Origin: Candidatus Dechloromonas phosphorivorans
GTDB taxonomy: Bacteria > Pseudomonadota > Gammaproteobacteria > Burkholderiales > Rhodocyclaceae
DNA: 64,000 nt
Reading direction: 5' to 3'
Assembly: GCA_016714975.1 (NCBI GenBank)
Contig: JADKBR010000001.1
Coordinates: 186,001-250,000 of the forward strand
In this document: one piece after another, positions 57,031 to 64,000 of the stretch
Position numbering within the stretch: the first letter of the stretch is position 1
Layout of the letters: every line of letters begins with the position of its first letter
Program-made: the position numbers and the translations under genes
Notes under the pieces: model-generated
What the model saw: only the letters and a program-made list of their open reading frames with translations
Told to the model about the DNA's origin: nothing
The model's database searches: none

Positions 57031-58986
57031 TCAGCCCAGCGTGCGCGTGTCTATCCAGCTCACCTGGCCGGTGCGGCGTTTCACTTCCTCGACCATGTGT
57101 TTGGTGCCGCCCGGACCATCGCTGCCGGCGCCGTCCCACAGGCAGACGAAGCGCACTTTGTCGGGGCCGTAAGAGAGGGCGGTGTACAGCAGCCACAGGT
57201 TGCAGCGCTCGAAGGCGTTGGCGGCGGCCGGTAGCGGTCCCAGCTCCACCGGCATCACGCGCGCCGGTTCGGCAAGCTGCGCCTTGAGCGCGTAGTAGCG
57301 CTCGCGCCAGGCCAGGCCATCACTTGACGGCATCACCGACGCGTCGATGAAGTCGGGTTCCGGCAGCGGCAACAGCAACTGCACACGCACGCCGCGCTTG
57401 ATGCAGGCTTCGGCAAAGATCAGGTCACCACCCGCCGCGCCCTGGGTCAGCGCGATGTCGCCGGGGCCGGCTTTCATGCCGTCGAGCACACGCTCGATTT
57501 CTGCCGTGGCGCGCGCCACCATGGCCGGCGGGAAGCGCGGCTTGGGTCGGGTCGGCGCATCGACCATGTGGCCCGAGAACAACAGTACCTGGCCGGGCTG
57601 GAACGGCGGGGCGGTGCGCACGATCTCGCGGTCGACGATGTCGGCCGCGGCCTGCGTCTCATCGGGCCGGAACTCGAGGTCGCGCAACAAGGCCAGCGTC
57701 TGCCGGCTCGAATCGAGCGCAAACCAGTCGCCCTTGGCGGCGGCGGCGACGACGCGGTATTCCCTGACCACCGCATCGCGCGGGTTCACCAGCAGGCACA
57801 GCTCGGCATAGCTGGCCTTGGCCCAGTAGTCCTTCGGGTCGCGCTCCTGCGCCGTCAGCGCCGCCCACAGCACGCCGCCGACGAGGTTGTCGATCACCAC
57901 CTGATTCGCCTCGCCGCCCAGGTGCTTGAGCAGCAGCAGCAGGGTGAGCGCGTTGATGCCCGAGTAGTGGTGCGACGGGTCGACGATGAAGGCCTTGTGG
58001 TACGGTGCCTGCGCCTCTTCCAGGCTCGCCGTCTCAAAGCCGGCCACCTCGCGCAACACCGCGGGCGTGGCGTCGACGTTGCGCCAGCGCGATTGCCAGC
58101 GCTCCTTCTCCACCCGCCCGGCGAGCGCCAGCGCCTCGGCGTCGTTCGGCCTGTCCTGGACCAGTTGGTTCGCGGCTTCGTGCGCCTCTTCGTGACGGCC
58201 CATGCGGCCCAGGCAGACGATGCGCTTGCTGCGGCACACCATGTCGTCCGGCTCGACGCGAAGGCCATCCTCGAACTGCTCCAGCGCGAACGAGAACTGG
58301 CGCAACTGCAGCAGCGCGCTGCCGGCGGCGCGCTTGGCCTCGAGCCACAGCGCCTGCGTCGGCGTCTCGGCGGCCAGCACCAGAATGTCGCCGGCGCGGC
58401 ACTTGGCGCGCGCCACGTCCATGCGCCCGCGCCACTGTTCGTAGGCAGCGCCGAATTCGTTCGTGTCCTGTACCAGAAGGTTGCGCCAGGCGGGCTCCTG
58501 CAGGTGCGGCAGCAGCAGGTAGACCGGGCTGACCTTGCGCTTTACCGCCGCGCCGAGCGTGGCTTTTGCCATTGCAGTCAGCGTCGCGCGGTCCTCATCC
58601 AGAAAGGCCGGATCGGGGGCGCCGTCCTTCAGCCGGTAGCGCAGCTTGCGGTCGGTGTAGATGTCGAACGGGCTGGTTGGCCGCGGCCCCTGCACCAGCA
58701 CCACGCCGCGCGCGCGCAAGGCATGGCGCACTCCCAACTCGTACCAGACGTTGGGATTGTCCAGGGTCAGATCGGCCAGTACCAGGTCGGCCACCAGCAG
58801 TTCCTGGAACATGTCGGTCCGGATGTCGCCCGCACGCTGCTCTTCGTCGGCGCGGAACACTTCGCAGCCGGCCGCTTCGAGCGCGGGCTTGAGCAGTTCG
58901 CTGTAGATGCGGTTGAAGTCGATGTCCCGGCCGTCGGCACCGGGCTTGGTACCAAAAGGCATGGCGATGAAGGCGTGCTGGGTCAT
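57031..58986 (-). CDS. Three-domain protein: deoxyribosyltransferase/TIR-like, TPR (DUF4071-like), SLOG-like
   Basis: A 651-residue soluble protein in three parts. Residues 1-100 resemble a nucleoside 2-deoxyribosyltransferase/TIR-like domain (AFIAMPFGTKPGADGRDIDF, VADLVLADLTLDNPNVWYEL, whose Glu matches the family's catalytic position). Residues 190-420 form TPR-like helices (LQLRQFSFALEQFEDGLRVE, EANQLVQDRP-type repeats) with the look of the DUF4071/TRAFs-binding family. Residues 450-651 are SLOG-like (LLFSGHMVDAPTRPKPRFPP, TQGAAGGDLIFAEACIKRGV). SLOG and TIR-like domains bind or cut NAD and related nucleotides in conflict systems. It lies between the patatin and TIR-SUMF1 genes, all on one strand. 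Confidence 0.75.
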   Translation of the reverse strand: MTQHAFIAMPFGTKPGADGRDIDFNRIYSELLKPALEAAGCEVFRADEEQRAGDIRTDMFQELLVADLVLADLTLDNPNVWYELGVRHALRARGVVLVQGPRPTSPFDIYTDRKLRYRLKDGAPDPAFLDEDRATLTAMAKATLGAAVKRKVSPVYLLLPHLQEPAWRNLLVQDTNEFGAAYEQWRGRMDVARAKCRAGDILVLAAETPTQALWLEAKRAAGSALLQLRQFSFALEQFEDGLRVEPDDMVCRSKRIVCLGRMGRHEEAHEAANQLVQDRPNDAEALALAGRVEKERWQSRWRNVDATPAVLREVAGFETASLEEAQAPYHKAFIVDPSHHYSGINALTLLLLLKHLGGEANQVVIDNLVGGVLWAALTAQERDPKDYWAKASYAELCLLVNPRDAVVREYRVVAAAAKGDWFALDSSRQTLALLRDLEFRPDETQAAADIVDREIVRTAPPFQPGQVLLFSGHMVDAPTRPKPRFPPAMVARATAEIERVLDGMKAGPGDIALTQGAAGGDLIFAEACIKRGVRVQLLLPLPEPDFIDASVMPSSDGLAWRERYYALKAQLAEPARVMPVELGPLPAAANAFERCNLWLLYTALSYGPDKVRFVCLWDGAGSDGPGGTKHMVEEVKRRTGQVSWIDTRTLG

Positions 58987-59057
58987 GGGGTGGGTGGGGT
59001 CCGTTCGTGAGTTCAACCGGGCGGACTCAAGCGGCAACGAGCATGAGATTGACGATT

Positions 59058-60809
59058 TCAGAGCGTCCTGGCGATGCGGAAACCGGTATTGTCGTCACGG
59101 TAACCCGGCTCGGCCTTGTCGCGGCTGGCCGCCCGCGCCTGCCCCGGTCTGCTGCTCCATGAGCCGCCGCGCCCGACCCGCCGGGCACAGTCACCCTCGA
59201 GCCACGCCGAGCCATCGCTTGGCGCATCGGCATAGCTTGTATTCCAGCAGTCCCGCGTCCATTCCCAGACGTTGCCGATCATGTCGTGCAAGCCGAAAGC
59301 GTTCGGCTCGAAGCTGCCCACGGGCGCAGTCTCGGCAAAACGGTCGTCGCATTCGTGGATAGTCCAGGTCGAATGCTTCTCGTTGGCTCTCTGGTCGGCC
59401 ACGTTGGCATAGCGGCAGGCCTGGTTCGGGTCATCGCCCCAGAAACGGGCGCTTGTCGTCCCCGCCCGCGCCGCGTATTCCCACTCGGCCTCGCTCGCCA
59501 GTCGATAGTCCTTGCCAGTCTCCTTGCCCAGCCAATTGACGTAGGCCATCGCATCGTGCAGGCTGACCCCGACCACCGGATGACGGCCGTCCTGTGGAAA
59601 ACCCGGATTTCGCCAGCTCCTGCCCTTCGCCGGAGCCAATCCACCCTTGCTGTCGCTCCAGGCCGATATGCCCTGGTCGGGATTGCGCTCGGCATCGGTC
59701 TGGTAGCCGCTCGCCTGCACGAACCGCCTGAACTCTGCCACCGTCACTTCGTGGCTGCCCAGGGCAAAGCTCTTGGCGACCCTGACCGGGTGCTGCGGCC
59801 CTTCGTCAACCTTGCGGCCTACCTCCCCCTTGGGCGAGCCCATCGCGAAGCTGCCCGCTGGAATGACCACCATCTCGGGGCAGTCCGGACAGTCACGAAA
59901 GACCGCACCCGGCTTGTTGGTCTCCAGTGGTCGTGGCGCCGGCTCTGGCGTGGCCACTGGCGCCTTCGCCGCTGGCGTTTCCGGCTGAATCGCAGGCGCC
60001 ACTTTCACCAGCGCTGCGGCTTGGTCTGGAGGTGGACGGTCCGGGGTTCTCCCCCCCGCGAAGAACCACACGAACGCGATGGCCAGCACCGTGCCAACGG
60101 CAGCGAGCGGTTTCCACGGCAGACCCTGGCGGGGCGGCGGTTCGACGGACCTTGTAGCGCCAGAAGTCGGTGCACTGCCACCGAAAGTTTCCGGCTCACG
60201 AACGTTGGGCGCCGTTGCGACCTGGTGGCTGCCTTCGCTGGCTGCTGCTGCTTTCGTTGCCGCCTGGCTGTCCTGCCTGACGGCGCCGGCTGGCGGCGTA
60301 CCGTCGGCCAGCGCCCGCTCCAGACCCGGCACCCGCTGCAGGTAGTCGACCAGTTCCTCGATATCCTTCGCCCAGTGGCGGACCGTCAACGGAAAGGCCT
60401 GGCGGCGCGTCAAGGACTGGAGTTCCTCCGGGAGATCGTCGACGCCAGGCATGCGGGCATCGCCAACCAGCACCGGGAACACGCGCACGCCGGGCCGGCG
60501 CAGACTTTCGGCGACCTCGCGCCGAACCCAGTCGTCGGCAAGGCCGAGGCGGCGACGGCCCTTGTCGTCCACGACGCTGAGCCAGTTCGGCCCGATGACC
60601 ACCAGTACCGCCGCGCAGATTTCCAGGCCACGCTCGAGGACTTCGACAAAATCGGCGCCCGGATCGATGCTGGTGAAGTCCTGGAACACCTGCTCGCGCG
60701 CAAAGTGCCGGCGCAGGTCTTCAGCCAGCCTGCTTGCCGCAAGTTCGCTGTCCGCGTCGTGGCGGTAGCTGATGAAGATGCTGGAAGTTGGTGCGTTGTT
60801 GGCAGTCAC
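59058..60809 (-). CDS. TIR - transmembrane - SUMF1/FGE-like fusion protein
   Basis: A protein of about 583 residues. The N-terminal TIR domain (about 1-150) has [20 protein letters not shown], a strand plus helix [28 protein letters not shown] and [12 protein letters not shown]. After a Pro/Ala linker comes one membrane helix ([20 protein letters not shown]), another linker, and a C-terminal formylglycine-generating-enzyme-like domain ([49 protein letters not shown]). The two cysteines that FGE uses after GGS are absent, so the domain probably binds rather than oxidises. The GTG at 60809 follows GAGGG; an ATG at 60830 is an alternative start. No homologue with this exact order was checked. 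Confidence 0.82.
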   Translation of the reverse strand: MTANNAPTSSIFISYRHDADSELAASRLAEDLRRHFAREQVFQDFTSIDPGADFVEVLERGLEICAAVLVVIGPNWLSVVDDKGRRRLGLADDWVRREVAESLRRPGVRVFPVLVGDARMPGVDDLPEELQSLTRRQAFPLTVRHWAKDIEELVDYLQRVPGLERALADGTPPAGAVRQDSQAATKAAAASEGSHQVATAPNVREPETFGGSAPTSGATRSVEPPPRQGLPWKPLAAVGTVLAIAFVWFFAGGRTPDRPPPDQAAALVKVAPAIQPETPAAKAPVATPEPAPRPLETNKPGAVFRDCPDCPEMVVIPAGSFAMGSPKGEVGRKVDEGPQHPVRVAKSFALGSHEVTVAEFRRFVQASGYQTDAERNPDQGISAWSDSKGGLAPAKGRSWRNPGFPQDGRHPVVGVSLHDAMAYVNWLGKETGKDYRLASEAEWEYAARAGTTSARFWGDDPNQACRYANVADQRANEKHSTWTIHECDDRFAETAPVGSFEPNAFGLHDMIGNVWEWTRDCWNTSYADAPSDGSAWLEGDCARRVGRGGSWSSRPGQARAASRDKAEPGYRDDNTGFRIARTL

Positions 60810-61024
60810 CTTGCGGTCCCTCGTCAGCATTATGGTGTGTGGACGATTATGCCATAGCAACTGTTTCCGTCCGCCGGCGCTTCCCGTCGGCAAGAATTGT
60901 CCGGCAGCACACGTTAGTCTGGACTCGATTCGGACTACTCTTGCCTGTCGACCGCAACAGCTCGCCCGCCGGCGGCGGCCAAGTTGATTACAATCTCGCG
61001 GACGACAACCGGAGGAGACCGACG

Positions 61025-62206
61025 ATGGCCAAGGCGCAATTCTGCTGGGAAGACCCGCTGCTGCTCGATGCGCAGTTGACCCCGGACGAGCGCATGATCC
61101 GCGACGCGGCGCGCGATTATTGCCTGGACAAGCTGCTACCGCGTGTGCGGGACTCCTTCCGCCACGAGAAGACCGACCCGGCCATCTTCCGCGAAATGGG
61201 CGCCATGGGCCTGCTCGGCCCGACCATCCCGCCCGAATACGGCGGCGCCGGGCTCAACTTCGTCAGCTACGGGCTGATCGCCCGCGAGGTCGAACGCGTC
61301 GATTCCGGCTACCGCTCGATGATGAGCGTCCAGTCGTCGCTGGTGATGGTGCCGATTTTCGAATTCGGCAGCGAGGCGCAGAAACAGAAATACCTGCCGA
61401 AGCTGGCGAGCGGTGAATGGATCGGCTGTTTCGGTCTGACCGAGCCGAACCACGGCTCCGACCCCGGCAGCATGGAATCGCGGGCGCGAGCCGTTGCTGG
61501 CGGCTACCGGCTGTCGGGCAGCAAGATGTGGATCACCAATTCGCCCATCGCCGATGTCTTCGTCGTCTGGGCCAGGAACGATGCCGGGATGATCCGCGGC
61601 TTCGTGCTCGAGAAGGGCATGCCCGGCCTTTCGGCACCGGTCATCCATGGCAAGGTCGGGCTACGCACGTCGGTCACCGGCGAGATCGTCATGGACGAGG
61701 TGTTCGTGCCGGCGGAAAACGAGTTTCCGGAAGTGCGCGGCCTCAAGGGGCCATTCACCTGCCTCGACTCGGCACGCTACGGCATCGCCTGGGGGGCGCT
61801 CGGCGCCGCCGAGTTCTGCTGGCACACGGCCCGCCAATACACGCTCGACCGCCGGCAGTTCGGCCGCCCGCTGGCCGCCAACCAGCTGATCCAGAAAAAG
61901 CTGGCGGACATGCAGACCGAAATCACCCTCGGCCTCCAAGGCTGCCTGCGCCTCGGCCGCATGAAGGACGACGGTACGGCGTCGGTCGAGATCACCTCGA
62001 TCATGAAGCGCAACTCCTGCGGCAAGTCGCTCGACATCGCCCGCACGGCGCGCGACATGCTCGGCGGCAACGGCATTTCCGACGAGTTCGGCGTCATTCG
62101 CCACCTCGTCAATCTCGAAGTGGTGAATACCTACGAGGGCACGCACGACGTCCATGCGCTGATCCTCGGCCGGGCGCAGACGGGAATCGCCGCCTTCGCC
62201 AACTGA
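61025..62206 (+). CDS. gcdH: Glutaryl-CoA dehydrogenase (acyl-CoA dehydrogenase family)
   Basis: A 393-residue flavoprotein. The N-terminal segment [20 protein letters not shown] is typical of glutaryl-CoA dehydrogenases, as are [34 protein letters not shown], the [20 protein letters not shown] segment and [20 protein letters not shown], in which the catalytic Glu is expected. It oxidises and decarboxylates glutaryl-CoA to crotonyl-CoA in lysine, tryptophan or benzoate breakdown. An excellent GGAGGAG precedes the ATG. It diverges from the TIR-SUMF1 gene and is probably not part of that island. Confidence 0.93.
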   Translation: MAKAQFCWEDPLLLDAQLTPDERMIRDAARDYCLDKLLPRVRDSFRHEKTDPAIFREMGAMGLLGPTIPPEYGGAGLNFVSYGLIAREVERVDSGYRSMMSVQSSLVMVPIFEFGSEAQKQKYLPKLASGEWIGCFGLTEPNHGSDPGSMESRARAVAGGYRLSGSKMWITNSPIADVFVVWARNDAGMIRGFVLEKGMPGLSAPVIHGKVGLRTSVTGEIVMDEVFVPAENEFPEVRGLKGPFTCLDSARYGIAWGALGAAEFCWHTARQYTLDRRQFGRPLAANQLIQKKLADMQTEITLGLQGCLRLGRMKDDGTASVEITSIMKRNSCGKSLDIARTARDMLGGNGISDEFGVIRHLVNLEVVNTYEGTHDVHALILGRAQTGIAAFAN

Positions 62207-62303
62207 GCGCAGGGCGGTGGCCCGAAAATCGGCACCTGAATAGTGTCGACCACAACCGCCAGGTCAATGGGCCTTTAGCCCATGGCTGCGGTCAGGCCGC
62301 GGT

Positions 62304-62966
62304 TCAGGGTCCCTCGGCGTGGGCGCCGGCTGCCGGATGCCCGCTGGCTTCCGCCCATTCGATGATCGGCTGCCACTGTTCCACATCCCGCGCAGCCCGG
62401 GAACGCGGCAAATCGAAGATGGTCAGGCCGGCGCCAGAAGCTTGCACATAGACCTGCGTATCGCGCAGATAGGCCAGCACCGGCAGGTCGAAAGTAGCGA
62501 AGAAACGCTCCAGTTGAGCCGCGGCGCGCGTCCGCGCATCAACTCGCATGCCGATCACGGCAACGTCGGCCTTGCCCCGGCGCACGGCCTTCTCGGCCAG
62601 CAGTTCCGTCAGAAAATGCCGCGTCGCCAGCATGTCGAAAATCGACGGCTGGACCGGCACGATAACGCGCGTGGAAAGCTTGAGCACCCGCTCCAGCATC
62701 CTGCCGTGGAGGCCGGCCGGGGTATCGAGGATGATATGGCTGGTGCCTGTAGGTGGCCGGGCGACGGCGTCGAGGCCGATTTCCCAAGTGTCGATGGTCG
62801 GTGCCGCGAAGGGGCGTATGCCCAGCCATTCGCGCGACGACTGCTGACGATCGATGTCGCCGAGCATCACCTCATGACGCTTGCTGGCGAAATAGCCGGC
62901 CAGGTTGGTCGCCAGCGTACTTTTGCCGGATCCCCCCTTGGGATTGGCAACGAGAAATGCCTTCAT
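62304..62966 (-). CDS. ParA/MinD-family ATPase
   Basis: A 220-residue deviant Walker ATPase. The A motif is NPKGGSGKSTLATNLAGYFA (with the signature first Lys), and the Walker A' / switch region is HIILDTPAGLHGRML. It also has VMLGDIDRQQSSREWL, where relatives often read D-D-P-Q. Being short and without an N-terminal DNA-binding domain or a parB beside it, it is more like the orphan ParA proteins that position cellular cargo than a chromosome or plasmid ParA. It overlaps the TAXI gene as ATGA, so the two may be co-transcribed, with the TAXI gene downstream. Confidence 0.9.
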   Translation of the reverse strand: MKAFLVANPKGGSGKSTLATNLAGYFASKRHEVMLGDIDRQQSSREWLGIRPFAAPTIDTWEIGLDAVARPPTGTSHIILDTPAGLHGRMLERVLKLSTRVIVPVQPSIFDMLATRHFLTELLAEKAVRRGKADVAVIGMRVDARTRAAAQLERFFATFDLPVLAYLRDTQVYVQASGAGLTIFDLPRSRAARDVEQWQPIIEWAEASGHPAAGAHAEGP

Positions 62967-64000
62967 GTCCTGCCCTCCAGGTTCTTGAGTGTTTGGCGTA
63001 CAAGGTTAACATGAACGCGCAGGGTATAGACCAAATCGGTGAACGCCAAGGGAACTGCCAGTCCTCTGGCTTCGTCGTCCAGCCCATCGAGCCGGCTCCG
63101 GTATTGCGGCAGTTTTGCCGCGTCAAAGCGCAGTTTCAGATCGTCCTCGAGATACTTCAGCTCGCCATAACAGCGAAAGATCTTGGAGCGCACCCGCCAC
63201 GAATAGATCGCCGGCGCCAACTTGAGCAGCGGAATCAGCAAGGCGACAATGGGAATCAGCAGCACAATCAGGCGATCGACGAGGACCGCCAGCCAGAACG
63301 GCAGGTAGCGCTGCAGGAATGGCGGGCCGGACTTGAAGTAACGCGCGGCCTCTGGCGACAGCGGCACCAGAAGATCCTTGTAGACTGGGAACTCACCGGC
63401 CTTGTTGAAAAAGCCGGACTTGCCGTGCGTTTCGGTCATCGCCTGCAGCAACAGACTCTGCAGGGCCGGGTGGAGGTCAGCGCGGACGATGACGTTGGCC
63501 GTCGGCGCCAGAACGGTCACGTCATCCGGGGGAAAGTCGCGCACCAGGTCGGCGACGCCCTGCGGCAGCATGAGCTTGGTCAGGAATGGAAAGCGGCGCT
63601 GGTAGGCGTCGGCCTGAGAAAAACTCATGACCCTGATTCCGGGCGAACGCAGCAGAACCTGAACGACAGGCGCACTCTCGGCGGCGATGATGAAGGCCGC
63701 ATCGATACGCCCCTGTTGCAGCTCTTCTGCGGCCTTGAGGCCCGCCAGCGGAACCAGATGGTCGCCCGGCGGAAGTTCGTTGGCGGCGAGGAGTTGCTGC
63801 GCGAGCTGGCGTACCCCGGATCCTTCCTGGCCGATGGCGATGCGCTTGCCGCGCAGGTCGGTCAGGCGCTCGACCGTCCGGCTGCCTCGGTAAAAGACCC
63901 AGACCGGTTCGTAGAAGACGCTGCCAAGCGACACCAGTGCGGAGTCCGAATCCTCGTCGTCGGGGTCCACTCTCGGCTCAAGCACGCCGCCCTGGACGAA
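62963..64000 (-). CDS. TAXI-family (TRAP-type) solute-binding protein, 5' end beyond window
   Basis: The frame is open from the right edge to a stop at 62963 (345 codons seen). The visible part is a TAXI/TRAP periplasmic binding protein. It has LRGKRIAIGQEGSGVRQLAQ, LKAAEELQQGRIDAAFIIAA and FPFLTKLMLPQGVADL, then a C-terminal region with two or three membrane helices (FWLAVLVDRLIVLLIPIVAL) and a cytoplasmic tail. Such anchored TAXI proteins without TRAP membrane subunits are common in proteobacteria, and their ligands are unknown. The signal peptide and start are outside the window. It overlaps the ParA-like gene as ATGA. Confidence 0.82.
   Translation of the reverse strand, partial: FVQGGVLEPRVDPDDEDSDSALVSLGSVFYEPVWVFYRGSRTVERLTDLRGKRIAIGQEGSGVRQLAQQLLAANELPPGDHLVPLAGLKAAEELQQGRIDAAFIIAAESAPVVQVLLRSPGIRVMSFSQADAYQRRFPFLTKLMLPQGVADLVRDFPPDDVTVLAPTANVIVRADLHPALQSLLLQAMTETHGKSGFFNKAGEFPVYKDLLVPLSPEAARYFKSGPPFLQRYLPFWLAVLVDRLIVLLIPIVALLIPLLKLAPAIYSWRVRSKIFRCYGELKYLEDDLKLRFDAAKLPQYRSRLDGLDDEARGLAVPLAFTDLVYTLRVHVNLVRQTLKNLEGRT

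Noticed and set aside
62268..62284. TGGGC/GCCCA hairpin between gcdH and the ParA-like gene
   Set aside because: The stem is short and no T-run follows in either direction, so it is not called a terminator.

Overview
The window is GC-rich, densely packed chromosomal DNA. It most resembles a betaproteobacterium of the Rhodocyclales type (Accumulibacter, Dechloromonas or Azonexus relatives). That rests on gene content: a PilS/PilR pair, TcdA, a DUF1415 protein, a PEP-CTERM protein, a Pit/DUF47 phosphate pair, GTP-type PEP carboxykinase and a DabA cluster. The genus cannot be fixed from the sequence alone. There are no rRNA genes, transposases, phage genes or CRISPR arrays. One tRNA gene (Pro, anticodon CGG) is present.

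Layout. 1-1884: a Pat-like ADP-forming acyl-CoA synthetase cut by the left edge. 2.2-4.5 kb: a patch of poorly conserved and decaying genes (a frameshifted small secreted protein, a peroxiredoxin pseudogene, a uvrA tail), followed by a lone receiver-domain protein. 5.4-7.2 kb: a PaaI thioesterase, then a thioredoxin-like protein paired with a YraQ/ArsP-type permease. 7.25-16.7 kb: one long minus-strand transcription unit. It begins with a small secreted protein, a ferric-reductase-like flavocytochrome, a cytochrome b5-like protein and a thioredoxin/DsbD-like membrane protein. It continues without a break into an eight-gene alternative (N-type-like) F1Fo ATPase, atpDCQBEFAG, in which no atpR is seen. 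16.9-18.2 kb: Acr3 and an arsC that has lost its middle. 18.4-25.5 kb: a TonB-like protein, Pit plus DUF47, an S4 protein, a hydroxyacid dehydrogenase with half an aldehyde dehydrogenase, a divergent IclR regulator, and a PBP7-type endopeptidase. 25.6-31.3 kb: divergent maeB and pckG, then an aminotransferase. 31.3-36.1 kb: ampD, pilR, pilS, a PP0621-like protein, tRNA-Pro and ispB on the minus strand. 36.2-40.9 kb: tcdA, corA, an MBL hydrolase, an alpha/beta hydrolase, and a PEP-CTERM protein behind a sigma-54 promoter.

41.0-50.0 kb is a five-gene operon with one DabA and four NuoL/M-like ion-translocating subunits, probably an enlarged DAB-type inorganic-carbon uptake machine. Upstream of it lies about 0.6 kb made almost only of G and C, most likely a sequencing or assembly artefact. 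Then come a lysoplasmalogenase and a SulP transporter.

53.7-60.8 kb holds the most interesting candidate system. Four minus-strand genes encode a caspase-like protease, a patatin-like phospholipase, a three-part protein (deoxyribosyltransferase/TIR-like, TPR/DUF4071-like, SLOG-like), and a TIR-TM-SUMF1 protein. All are domain types used as sensors or effectors in bacterial conflict and cell-suicide systems. An unrelated-looking DUF1415 gene lies between the first two on the other strand. The right end carries glutaryl-CoA dehydrogenase, a ParA-like ATPase and a TAXI-type binding protein cut by the window edge.

All identifications come from reading motifs and comparing with remembered families. 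No database search was run.
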